Below, piece by piece: positions 9,018-15,875 of a stretch of 64,000 bases of DNA. The translations under genes and the position numbers were made by a program. Numbering within the stretch: the first letter of the stretch is position 1; each line of letters starts with the position of its first letter. Below the pieces are notes generated by a model. The model was not told the DNA's origin and searched no databases. It was given only the letters and a program-made list of their open reading frames with translations. The stretch comes from Clostridium novyi NT (lineage in GTDB: Bacteria > Bacillota > Clostridia > Clostridiales > Clostridiaceae): assembly GCF_000014125.1 (NCBI RefSeq), contig NC_008593.1, positions 2,418,001 to 2,482,000 of the forward strand. The letters are read 5' to 3'.

Positions 9018-9737
9018 ATGAACAAGAAATTTTTAGTATCAATTTTGATGATAGCAACTATTTTTAGTTGTATTGGTTTAACCGGATGCAAGAAAACTAA
9101 ACCCACTACTGCAACTCCAAAACAAGAACAAGTTCAGAAGCAAGATAAGGAACAAAAACAAGTTAAACAGGAAGATAGTTCTAAAAAAATTGCTGAATCA
9201 ATTAAGTTTGAAACTAAAGATGAAACCGCATGCTATAGAGTATTCGGTGAAAAAAATGAAAAGAAGGTTTATTATACTATGGATATGCCAGAAGCTAAAG
9301 AAGTTACTAAATTCGTAACAACTTATTTGAAAGCTGGTGATAATGTTGATTACAATACTGTAAAAAATGATTCTCAATTTCCGTACTATAGTAAAAGACT
9401 TGAACAAGAATATGGTGGAAAAGAACATTGTGATAAAAACAATGTAAATGGTGTTAAAGAAATTAAATTAATCGAAAAATTAATTGGTTTTAATGGATAT
9501 AATTGTATCGAATTCAATAAAGACTTTACTGCTTGTAAAGTATCTGTAGATAGATTGATTTTATTTAAAAATTTCTCAAAAGAAAGTAAACTAGCAAAAT
9601 CAAATGTTAAATTAAATACAATTTATTCTAATGAAGCAACTTTTAATTTAATTCGAGAAAATAATGAATGGAAAATTGATAAAGAAAAAGTAGCCAAAGT
9701 TTTTTATCCTTTCCAACCTAATTCTTCACAAAATTAA
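9018..9737 (+). CDS. Putative lipoprotein of unknown function (copy A)
   Basis: The protein has 239 residues. An N-terminal lipoprotein signal (MNKKFLVSILMIATIF...) ends in the lipobox LTGC, so Cys26 should be lipidated and the protein anchored outside the membrane. A Lys/Gln-rich linker (EQVQKQDKEQKQ) follows. The remaining ~170 residues contain KKVYYTMDMPEAK, FNKDFTACKVSV and a C-terminal NEWKIDKEKVAKVFYP resembling the tail of NTF2-like or DUF4878-type lipoprotein domains. I do not recognise an exact family. RBS: AAAGGAAG. It is a paralogue of 11131-11847; the first ~30 residues are identical and the C-terminal halves differ much more. Confidence 0.75.
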   Translation: MNKKFLVSILMIATIFSCIGLTGCKKTKPTTATPKQEQVQKQDKEQKQVKQEDSSKKIAESIKFETKDETACYRVFGEKNEKKVYYTMDMPEAKEVTKFVTTYLKAGDNVDYNTVKNDSQFPYYSKRLEQEYGGKEHCDKNNVNGVKEIKLIEKLIGFNGYNCIEFNKDFTACKVSVDRLILFKNFSKESKLAKSNVKLNTIYSNEATFNLIRENNEWKIDKEKVAKVFYPFQPNSSQN

Positions 9738-9779
9738 TATTTAATAGGAGAGATTTTTTCTCTCCACATCAGAAAAGGA

Positions 9780-9899
9780 AATCAACTAATTAAAAGCTCA
9801 AAAATAGCTTCGACAAATTTACTTTTAAGAACCATATCCTATAACGAAGTCCATGGCATTAAGGATTGTGAAAAATGTGTAGATGTAGTAATGAAATGA
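9780..9899 (+). pseudogene. Possible C-terminal remnant of an unidentified gene
   Basis: A 40-codon open stretch without a start ends at TGA 9897-9899 and reads like real protein (TNLLLRTISYNEVHGIKDC, then EKCVDVVMK). Its base use is less AT-extreme than the flanks. I cannot name the family. It may be chance. Confidence 0.25.
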
Positions 9900-9931
9900 T
9901 ATAGATGATATTTATATACTATAATAACATT

Positions 9932-9992
9932 TTACCTAACAATTTTTTAACTTAAACTTTACAGGAAACGAAGTTAAAAAATTGTTAGGTAA
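9932..9992. repeat. Long perfect inverted repeat (22-bp arms)
   Basis: Arms 9932-9953 and 9971-9992 are exact complements (outer TTACCTAAC, inner TTAACTT) around a 17-base loop. No T-run follows on either side, so it is not a classical terminator. It lies in the degraded zone between the two cassettes, and a mobile-element end or an RNA hairpin is possible. Confidence 0.8.
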
Positions 9993-10052
9993 GTTCAAAA
10001 AAGTACTCTCGTTTTTAAGACATTCTTTTATTCATTTATATAAATCTTGTTT

Positions 10053-10835
10053 TTACTCTTTTTCTATTGTTAATTTTTGCATAAGTGTAAATTTAGAGCA
10101 TTTTGGATCAAAACCACTTAATACACCAAGTATATAATAAGTTCCTGCTTTCACTCTAGTAAATGTCAAAGTTGGGATAGGTTTATATTGAAAAGTTGGA
10201 ATTTTTTTAATATCATCTTCATTCCAAGTAACAGGCCAATGTAAAACTTTAGAAAAATCATTTTTATTTAGTTTTTCTAAAATAAAAGTACATGTATCTC
10301 CAAAATCATTAAAGTGATTTTGTAAATCATCATCATTGCATGTCCCACCATAATCTACAGTTTCTCGTTTCTGATATATAGAAAATGCTTGTACGTTAGG
10401 AGCAATTCTAAAATTTTTAACATCTTTTTTAGGAAGTATACTATTAAATCCTTTTAGTCCTTTATCCAATACTAATTTATATTGTTTTTCGTAAACATAT
10501 AATTTTTTAGGAATAACTTGAATATTATATTCATCTTTATTTTTTAATTCAATTGGTACCTTTTTATTCTGTTCATCTAAAATATAAATAAAATTATAAG
10601 AATTATTATCTATTTTAATCTTATGATTAAATGTTATTGTCCATACTTTATCATTGTCAACAGTTAAACCATTTTTTCTTTCTGCAAAATGTTTAAATTG
10701 ATAATCAATGAAAAGATTATCTACTCCTTTTTTACAATCATTTGAAAGTGTATAAGCATAATTTGTTGTTGTACATATCCCTATAAATAATACAACAAAT
10801 AAAATTGTAGATCTCATCATTTTCTTTAACATCAT
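10053..10835 (-). CDS. Secreted SbsA/Ig-like domain protein (copy B)
   Basis: This 260-residue protein is homologous to 8146-8883. The signal peptide is MMLKKMMRSTILFVVLFIGIC...YAYTLSND. The Ig-like region includes VWTITFNHKIKIDNNSYNFIY, then VIPKKLYVYEKQYKLVLDKGLKG. The C-terminal GTYYILGVLSGFDPKCSKF matches the GVFYIRGRLAGFDPKEP end of copy A. Overall similarity to copy A is clearly lower than that of the flanking duplicated DNA, so this gene is an older paralogue rather than part of the recent copy. The function is unknown and export is predicted. The ribosome site (AGTAGG) is weak. Confidence 0.7.
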   Translation of the reverse strand: MMLKKMMRSTILFVVLFIGICTTTNYAYTLSNDCKKGVDNLFIDYQFKHFAERKNGLTVDNDKVWTITFNHKIKIDNNSYNFIYILDEQNKKVPIELKNKDEYNIQVIPKKLYVYEKQYKLVLDKGLKGFNSILPKKDVKNFRIAPNVQAFSIYQKRETVDYGGTCNDDDLQNHFNDFGDTCTFILEKLNKNDFSKVLHWPVTWNEDDIKKIPTFQYKPIPTLTFTRVKAGTYYILGVLSGFDPKCSKFTLMQKLTIEKE

Positions 10836-10903
10836 AATGTAGCCTACTTCATATTAATATCAAAAATATTTTGAAAAGTTTTATATTTATTAAAAAATAG
10901 TGA

Positions 10904-10996
10904 TTAAAATGATTCTTTAAATCTCCTTACTGAAAAGATCATTTTATTTACTAAATCTTTTTGTATAAAAATATTATTTATTATTTTTTTAACCAT
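10904..10996 (-). pseudogene. Truncated 5' remnant of the Ig-like gene
   Basis: ATG 10996 with the same AAGGAGG site and first codons (MVKKII) as the copy A Ig-like gene diverges after six codons into unrelated sequence and stops at 10904 (30 codons). This marks the edge of the duplicated cassette. A tiny peptide could still be made. Confidence 0.7.
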
Positions 10997-11880
10997 AGTA
11001 TAACCTCCTTGAATATTTAATAACACATTATTGTAAATTTACATTATAAATACATAATAACACAAACAAGTCTAAATTTGATATAATATGTAAAAATACA
11101 CATTACATTAAACCGAAAGGAAGTTTTATTATGAACAAGAAATTTTTAGTATCAATTTTGATGATAGCAACTATTTTTAGTTGTATTGGTTTAACCGGTT
11201 GCAAGAAAACTAAAACCACTAATGCACCTACAAAACAAGAACAAGTAAAAAAGCAAGACAAGGAACAAAAACAAGTTAATAAAGAGGATAGTTCTAAAAA
11301 AATTAATGAATCAAAAAAGTTTGAGACTAAAAATGAAACCGCATGCTATAGAGTATTCGGTGAAAAAAATGAGAAGAAGGTTTACTATACTATGGATATG
11401 CCAGAAGCTAAAGCTATTTCAAAATTTATATTTAATTATTTGAAAATTGGAGAAAATGTTGATTACAAAACAGTAAAAGGTGATCCTCAATTTGAAATGT
11501 ATAGTAAAAATCTTCAAAAGAAATATGGTGGTAAGGAACATGCTAATCAAGTAATTATTGATGCTTGCAAGAAGATAGAAATAGTAGAACACTTTGCTGG
11601 AATTGAAAACTATAATTATCTTCAATTCAATAAAGATTTTACTACTTGTAAAGTTTCAGTAAATAGATTATCTGAATATAGTCATTTTTCTAAAGATTGT
11701 GAGTTAGCTAAAGCTGGAGTACAATACAATAAAATTTACTCAAAAGAAATAACCTATAATTTAATTTTAGAAAATGGTAAATGGAAAATTGATGATGAAA
11801 TTGCATCTACTACTCTTTATCCTTATGAACCAGAATTATCAAAATAATATTTTTTGATTGGAGAGATTTTTTCTCTCCAC
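10979..11880. repeat. Duplicated cassette, copy B
   Basis: This is the counterpart of 8866-9780. The promoter region differs from copy A at only a few positions (for example AAAATACAC against AAAACACAC, and CCGAAAGG against CCTAAAGG). Confidence 0.8.
11131..11847 (+). CDS. Putative lipoprotein of unknown function (copy B)
   Basis: The protein has 238 residues, with an N-terminus identical to 9018-9737 through the lipobox LTGC. The linker is Lys/Gln-rich (EQVKKQDKEQKQ). The shared core CYRVFGEKNEKKVYYTMDM is conserved. The C-terminal half is divergent (KKIEIVEHFAGIENYNYLQF, then NGKWKIDDE). It is membrane-anchored on the outer face; function unknown. The same -10 (TTTGATATAAT near 11082) and AAAGGAAG ribosome site are present. 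The contrast of an identical 5' end with a diverged 3' half fits either gene conversion of the 5' part or selection for divergence. Confidence 0.75.
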   Translation: MNKKFLVSILMIATIFSCIGLTGCKKTKTTNAPTKQEQVKKQDKEQKQVNKEDSSKKINESKKFETKNETACYRVFGEKNEKKVYYTMDMPEAKAISKFIFNYLKIGENVDYKTVKGDPQFEMYSKNLQKKYGGKEHANQVIIDACKKIEIVEHFAGIENYNYLQFNKDFTTCKVSVNRLSEYSHFSKDCELAKAGVQYNKIYSKEITYNLILENGKWKIDDEIASTTLYPYEPELSK

Positions 11881-11965
11881 CCCTACATATACATAATGAT
11901 TCAAAAGAAGGGTAAGTTAAATGAAAAAAATTTAATTAAAACTATTTTTCATCAATTTTAAAAAG

Positions 11966-12237
11966 TTATCCACAATTACTGCATTTTTTTGTGGATAAGC
12001 TGTATATTTTATGTTAATTGTATATTTTTTATTACTCAAAAGGATAATTTATCTGAATTTTTATATACATATCCACATTATCCACATTTTACCTGTGTAT
12101 AACTTGTTTATTTTATGTTAATTTCTAATACATCCTATTTCAATTTGTTCTATTTTTGAACGTATTTAATTAAATTTTTATTTATTTTATATAAATTTAT
12201 ATAAAATAAATAAAGTTGTCCACAAACCTGTGTATAA
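11966..12237. promoter_or_regulatory. DnaA-box cluster 1
   Basis: Seven DnaA-box-like 9-mers lie within 272 bp of non-coding AT-rich DNA. They are TTATCCACA at 11966 (+), its complement at 11990, ATATCCACA at 12069 (one mismatch), TTATCCACA at 12078, TGTGTATAA at 12094, TTGTCCACA at 12216 and TGTGTATAA at 12229. Several are inverted pairs. No dnaA or dnaN is nearby, so this is inferred to be a DnaA-binding regulatory or titration locus rather than oriC itself. Confidence 0.8.
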
Positions 12238-12355
12238 TATGTTAATAATTTCTATATAAATAATTTTTATACTTTTAAAATATTTATTAACACTTTTCAA
12301 GCTTATTAAATATAATGAAGTATAAAAACCTCTGTAATTCCCTTTTTAACCTTTT

Positions 12356-12388
12356 AAAAGCCCTAGTTAAATACTAACTAGGGCTTTT
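12356..12388. terminator. Terminator-like hairpin without an upstream gene
   Basis: AAAAGCCCTAGTTA pairs exactly with TAACTAGGGCTTTT over a 5-base loop. No coding gene ends here. It may end read-through from the lipoprotein gene or an unseen RNA. Confidence 0.7.
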
Positions 12389-12444
12389 ATATTTATATAA
12401 TTTTATATTTATTTTCATTATTTTCTAAATTTTCTGTATATTTG

Positions 12445-12453
12445 TGTTATAAT
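12445..12453 (+). promoter_or_regulatory. Extended -10 promoter of candidate small RNA
   Basis: TGTTATAAT is an extended -10 (TGN plus TATAAT at 12448-12453). The -35 region is poor. Confidence 0.4.
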
Positions 12454-12459
12454 AAAAAG

Positions 12460-12528
12460 TATAAAATATTCATTCGCATTTGTATACCAACTCTTTTTAA
12501 ACTGCAATTTTGTAATTGCAGTTTTTTT
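12460..12528 (+). ncRNA. Candidate small RNA upstream of ispF
   Basis: An extended -10 at 12445-12453 is followed about 45 bases later by an intrinsic terminator (AACTGCAATT, loop, AATTGCAGTT, then eight T). No reading frame of note lies between. The transcript would be ~69 nt and ends before the ispF ribosome site. It could also be an attenuator-like leader of ispF. Prediction only. Confidence 0.35.
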
Positions 12529-12530
12529 TA
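12499..12530 (+). terminator. Intrinsic terminator upstream of ispF
   Basis: A perfect 10-bp stem AACTGCAATT/AATTGCAGTT is followed by an eight-T run. Confidence 0.8.
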
Positions 12531-12609
12531 TTACCTTATGTCTTATTAATTAAATTTGTCTTATACTATAATTAATAATTATATAAATTAACTTTAGGAG
12601 GATCTTTAT

Positions 12610-13083
12610 ATGAGAATTGGTATGGGATATGATGTCCATAAATTGTGTGAAAACAGAAAATTAATATTAGGCGGAATTGAAATTCCTTATGAACTAGGAC
12701 TTTTAGGTCACTCTGATGCAGATGTTCTTATACATGCCATAATGGACAGTTTACTTGGTGCAGCAGCTCTTGGAGATATAGGAAAACACTTTCCAGATAC
12801 AGACAATAAATATAAGGGAATTTCAAGCATGCTTCTTTTAAAAGAGGTAGGAAAATTACTTAATGAAAATTCCTATGAAATTATAAATATAGATGCCACT
12901 ATAATTGCTCAAAAACCTAAAATGGCACCTTATATTAAAGATATGATAAAAAATATAGCCTCTGCATTATGTATTAATGAAAATCAAGTAAACATAAAAG
13001 CTACTACTGAAGAGGGACTTGGTTTTACAGGAGAAGGGCTTGGCATATCAAGTCAAAGTATTTGCCTTATAAATGAAAAATAA
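12610..13083 (+). CDS. ispF: 2-C-methyl-D-erythritol 2,4-cyclodiphosphate synthase
   Basis: IspF converts CDP-methylerythritol 2-phosphate into the cyclic diphosphate in the MEP isoprenoid pathway. The 157-residue length is normal. The start [12 protein letters not shown] carries the metal-binding Asp-x-His. [33 protein letters not shown] contains the remaining zinc ligand and the FPDT-type signature. [16 protein letters not shown] closes the protein as in the family. The ribosome site TAGGAGG lies 9 bases upstream of ATG. It is a single gene between the small-RNA terminator and a downstream terminator. Confidence 0.96.
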   Translation: MRIGMGYDVHKLCENRKLILGGIEIPYELGLLGHSDADVLIHAIMDSLLGAAALGDIGKHFPDTDNKYKGISSMLLLKEVGKLLNENSYEIINIDATIIAQKPKMAPYIKDMIKNIASALCINENQVNIKATTEEGLGFTGEGLGISSQSICLINEK

Positions 13084-13112
13084 AAAAGCCCTTCAACATG
13101 AAGGACTTTTTT
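13082..13112. terminator. Bidirectional terminator after ispF
   Basis: AAAAAAGCCCTTC pairs with GAAGGACTTTTTTT with one mismatch. It serves convergent ispF (+) and the DUF2922 gene (-). Confidence 0.8.
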
Positions 13113-13113
13113 T

Positions 13114-13329
13114 CTATACATCAATATCTGTTACTGTAGTTTCTACTACCTGCGCTGAAGCTATTTCTACTGGTTTTCCAGCCGCACTTAAAAATACATT
13201 TTTATCAATTATAGCATTCATAACTTCTGCTACTGTTTCTTCTTCTATGTCAGGCTTTATATCTTTAACTTTTATATTCATTTTCTTTCCTTTATTAGTT
13301 ATAAAATTCATTACTAATAACTTACTCAT
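13114..13329 (-). CDS. DUF2922 family small protein
   Basis: The protein has 71 residues. I start it at the second ATG (MSKLLVMNF, 13329) because AAGGAGG lies 7-8 bases before it, while the first ATG is almost inside that site. The LVMNFITNKGKKMNIKVKDIKPD opening and the VMNAIIDKNVF and AQVVETTVTDIDV segments fit DUF2922. These proteins are common in Firmicutes next to DUF1659 and YvrJ proteins, and the function is not known to me. Here it is followed in the same orientation by a DUF1659 gene just upstream, in an apparent two-gene operon. Confidence 0.8.
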   Translation of the reverse strand: MSKLLVMNFITNKGKKMNIKVKDIKPDIEEETVAEVMNAIIDKNVFLSAAGKPVEIASAQVVETTVTDIDV

Positions 13330-13365
13330 TTTCATACCTCCTTAATAAAGTCATTTAAGCTTAAT

Positions 13366-13587
13366 CTAATTTTTAGTTAATATAGTGTTGTTCTCTCTAA
13401 AAACTCTAACATCTTCAAATCTTAAAAGTTTCTTTATTTCAAGTGCAATATCAAATACATCTTCATCTGTTGCTTCCGGAATTAATTTTTGAAGTTTTTG
13501 AGTTTTAAAAACATCTCTACCTTTTTCATCAGCTCCAGCAAGGTATTTAAGTACTAACGAGCTTTTATAATTTCTAACATTAATCAT
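13366..13587 (-). CDS. DUF1659 family small protein
   Basis: The protein has 73 residues from ATG 13587 (MINVRNYKSSLVL). The AAGGAAGTGG element ~6-10 bases upstream supports this start over an earlier in-frame ATG at 13605. KYLAGADEKGRDVFKTQKL and AADEDV-like EATDEDVFDIALEIKKLL fit DUF1659. It is transcribed with the DUF2922 gene 36 bp downstream. The function is unknown. It is divergent from the HxlR regulator at 13789. Confidence 0.8.
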   Translation of the reverse strand: MINVRNYKSSLVLKYLAGADEKGRDVFKTQKLQKLIPEATDEDVFDIALEIKKLLRFEDVRVFRENNTILTKN

Positions 13588-13748
13588 ATCTACCACTTCC
13601 TTCATGTAGTAAATATGCTTATCTTAAAAATTATCTACCTTTTTATAAAAACTTTACAACATGATTTTTATATAGGCTTGTACCTATATTTCTATTGTGG
13701 TATATATAATATAGGTATTCTTTTTTACTATAGTACATAAAAAGTTGT

Positions 13749-13769
13749 ATAGTATATAATCTATACTAT
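13749..13769. promoter_or_regulatory. Inverted repeat over the hxlR-type gene promoter
   Basis: ATAGTATA-TAATC-TATACTAT overlaps a TATAAT (13755-13760) just before the regulator's ribosome site. An autoregulatory operator is inferred. Confidence 0.45.
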
Positions 13770-13788
13770 TATTTAGGGGGTATATCCA

Positions 13789-14172
13789 ATGTCAAAAATA
13801 TATGAAAAGACCTATTCTTGCGGTATGGAATTAACCATGGATGTAATAGGTGGTAAATGGAAAACTGTTATCTTATGGCACCTTAGAAACAGAACTCTTA
13901 GATTTAGTCAATTAAAAAGAAGACTTGATGGCATAACTCAAAAAATGCTTACTCAACAGTTGCGCGAACTTGAAAGAGATGGGCTTGTAAATAGAACTGT
14001 TTACCCTCAAGTTCCACCAAAGGTAGAATATAGTCTAACTGACTACGGAAAACATATAATCCCCGTGTTGTATTCTATTTATTCATGGGGAATTAACTAT
14101 GCAAAAGATTTCGATGTTGATCTTGATATAGACGAAGAAACTCTTAAAAAGATCCTTAAAAGACAAATTTAG
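13789..14172 (+). CDS. HxlR family winged-helix transcription regulator
   Basis: The protein has 127 residues. The family N-terminus YSCGMELTMDVIGGKWKTVIL includes the conserved Cys12 used for redox or aldehyde sensing in some members (HypR, YodB type). The winged helix follows: LRFSQLKRRLDGITQKMLTQQLRELERDGLV. Then comes the wing PPKVEYSLTDYG. HxlR proteins act as DNA-binding dimers in response to oxidative or electrophile stress. The ribosome site is AGGGGG. An inverted repeat covers its likely -10. The divergent DUF1659-DUF2922 operon may share the control region, but no obvious redox target gene is next to it. Confidence 0.88.
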   Translation: MSKIYEKTYSCGMELTMDVIGGKWKTVILWHLRNRTLRFSQLKRRLDGITQKMLTQQLRELERDGLVNRTVYPQVPPKVEYSLTDYGKHIIPVLYSIYSWGINYAKDFDVDLDIDEETLKKILKRQI

Positions 14173-14191
14173 GGTGCAAATGCACCCTAAA
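14168..14191. terminator. Palindrome at the end of the HxlR gene
   Basis: TTTAGGGTGCA-AA-TGCACCCTAAA overlaps the TAG stop of the regulator and abuts the stop of the convergent ParR-like gene. It is a compact shared terminator-like hairpin. Confidence 0.6.
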
Positions 14192-14548
14192 TTATATCCT
14201 ATTCTCTAATTCTTCATCATCTATTGCCGTCCTAGTTACTTTAATGTTACTGAAATCAGGCTTGACCTCATTTATATCATTTTCGGGCTTTGACATTATA
14301 GGTGGTTTACTTGTAATTCCCATGCTTTCAGGTTCTAATGTTGTAATAGCTGAAAACTCATGACTACCATACATATATCTCATATCTAAAAGTTTTTCAT
14401 CTATACCTTTATTGCCCTCAAATATAAGTCCCTTTAATATCAAATCTTTTATTCTGTCACTTCTATCTCCTTCAATATATTTTAGAAGTTCTTCATTGAC
14501 TATCCTATCCTTTTTTTTTCGTTCCCCTATATACAGAGAAATTTGCAT
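14192..14548 (-). CDS. ParR-like partner of the actin-like protein
   Basis: The protein has 118 residues from ATG 14548 (MQISLYIGERKKKD), with GGAGG 8 bases upstream. An N-terminal ISLYIGERKKKDRIVNEELLKYIEG followed by RSDRIKDLILKGL has the ribbon-helix-helix look of ParR-type DNA-binding adaptors (a beta strand, then two helices with a small-residue turn). The C-terminal ~60 residues are acidic and probably disordered, ending VTRTAIDDEELENRI, as in tails that contact ParM filament ends. The gene starts 12 bp after the parM-like gene, so the two form an operon. The assignment rests on context plus fold pattern. Confidence 0.65.
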   Translation of the reverse strand: MQISLYIGERKKKDRIVNEELLKYIEGDRSDRIKDLILKGLIFEGNKGIDEKLLDMRYMYGSHEFSAITTLEPESMGITSKPPIMSKPENDINEVKPDFSNIKVTRTAIDDEELENRI

Positions 14549-14560
14549 AGCACCCACCTC

Positions 14561-15607
14561 CTAAACTGCTTTCCTCTTCCACTTTCTAATTCCTTGCTTA
14601 AATAAACCTGATGCATTTTGATTTCTAGTTAAATACATGGCATTTTTAAATTCTTCTTGAAGATAAGGCTTTAATACTGTTGCCCCTCCACCAGTAAATA
14701 TAATGTTATCTATAAACGGAAATGCATTTTCCCAAACAGTTCTTATTTCGAGTATTATTTTTCTTGCAAGACTTCTATATGCTTTTTGAATTACAGGTGT
14801 TAAATCGTATCCTTTTATTTGTCCACTTGCAACTATATATTGAATTTGTCCATCTGATACATTCAAGTGAAGCTCTTGTTCTATGTAATTCTTAATCCAC
14901 ATATAAGCTATATACATTCCACTATTTTTTGTATCACAAAAATCAGACAATGGTTCTAATGCATCTACTAGATATAAATTATGAGTTTTGCCACCTATAT
15001 CTGATATTGCATTGACTTTTCTTGCAAGGTCTTTATTTGTTAAATTACCTGAGCTATCTAATATAAGATCACATAATGTACCATGAGGTTGTGCTTTTAT
15101 TATTAAATCTTCTACCTTTACTATTTTATTTTGAAAGTCCTTGTCACCATATAATCTTAATGCTGAATTATGTTGTCTTAACACCTTAGCTTTCATCTTT
15201 TCTATTCTTTCTTTATCTAAACTAGCACTTACAGGAAGTCCCATAACAAGTTTTACTCTACTCATAGGCTTCTTGTTTAAAAGGCTTAAATGAGTTTTTA
15301 AAAGAATATCGAAGGAAGTATCATCATGCTTGTCCGCTGCACCATTCCACTGAATATTTCTATCCTGCTTTACAGCACATTGTCCAACCAAATATTTAGA
15401 TCCATTGACCTTAACTTCTATTCTGCTTAACTTATCTATCTTTTCTTCCTGCAAATCATTATCCTTATTATATGATGGTCTCCACGATGTCACATAAGAA
15501 GGTGTTACTATCATATTTGTGTCTTCTCCCCTAGATTTTGTGTCTGCATAACCATCATCAATTACTTGTACAGAAAAAGAATCTACAATATTATTTCCTT
15601 TTGACAT
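14561..15607 (-). CDS. ParM/Alp-type actin-like ATPase
   Basis: The protein has 348 residues. Actin-fold nucleotide motifs appear in order: phosphate-1 VIDDGYADTKS near residue 15, phosphate-2 ISDIGGKTHNLYL near residue 202, and the adenosine motif NIIFTGGGATVLKPYL near residue 305. KLVMGLPVSASLDKE matches the ALP N-terminal domain of ParM-like proteins. Family members polymerise to push plasmid or phage DNA apart with a ParR adaptor, which here is the next gene. No plasmid replication or phage genes are seen, so it may be a chromosomal segregation module or a plasmid/phage relic. The ribosome site GGGGG precedes ATG 15607. Confidence 0.85.
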   Translation of the reverse strand: MSKGNNIVDSFSVQVIDDGYADTKSRGEDTNMIVTPSYVTSWRPSYNKDNDLQEEKIDKLSRIEVKVNGSKYLVGQCAVKQDRNIQWNGAADKHDDTSFDILLKTHLSLLNKKPMSRVKLVMGLPVSASLDKERIEKMKAKVLRQHNSALRLYGDKDFQNKIVKVEDLIIKAQPHGTLCDLILDSSGNLTNKDLARKVNAISDIGGKTHNLYLVDALEPLSDFCDTKNSGMYIAYMWIKNYIEQELHLNVSDGQIQYIVASGQIKGYDLTPVIQKAYRSLARKIILEIRTVWENAFPFIDNIIFTGGGATVLKPYLQEEFKNAMYLTRNQNASGLFKQGIRKWKRKAV

Positions 15608-15796
15608 TAATTTTTATCCCCCTTATTTTATATACTATAATGGATTATAATATGTTGTTTGTGTATTCCAATTTATTCCATTATAATTCATTTCCAAAAA
15701 TTAGTAAATAGCATTTTGTAATTTTTACCATTCAATATTCATAAGTATTAGGTTAAGCTAATTTACAGTGTTATTTTTAAGTTAATTTACATTAAT
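15608..15796. other. Upstream region of the ParM operon
   Basis: The stretch is AT-rich. It holds the inverted pair TATAATGGA...TCCATTATA at about 15636-15685. A parC-like centromere would be expected to carry several short direct repeats, and I do not see a convincing iteron array. Confidence 0.4.
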
Positions 15797-15834
15797 TAAA
15801 AAAGACCATTGATAAACAACATTTATCAACAGCC
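15797..15834 (-). terminator. Terminator of the Na+/alanine symporter gene
   Basis: On the minus strand, GGCTGTTGATAAA pairs (with wobbles) with TTTATCAATGGTC, followed by TTTTTT. Confidence 0.7.
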
Positions 15835-15875
15835 TACTATATATTTAATCTTTATTATTCTTATATATTTTTATC

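Larger units (their letters stand above)
8866..9780. repeat. Duplicated cassette, copy A
   Basis: This stretch holds the 5' end of the Ig-like gene, the shared divergent promoter region, the lipoprotein gene and its trailing GGAGAGA hairpin. It recurs at about 10979-11880. The intergenic part (8884-9017) is almost identical in both copies, while the lipoprotein coding parts have diverged. Confidence 0.8.

Noticed and set aside
11966..12237. Chromosomal origin oriC
   Set aside because: dnaA, dnaN, rpmH and the usual origin neighbours are absent, so a regulatory DnaA-binding cluster is the safer reading.
14192..15607. Prophage or integrated plasmid boundary around the ParM pair
   Set aside because: No integrase, att-like direct repeat, replication or structural genes are visible on either side.
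15804..15834. Similarity of the symporter terminator (TTGATAAA...CAACAGCC) to the left end of the IS element
   Set aside because: It is explained by a terminator stem with T-run; no inverted end, transposase remnant or target duplication is present.
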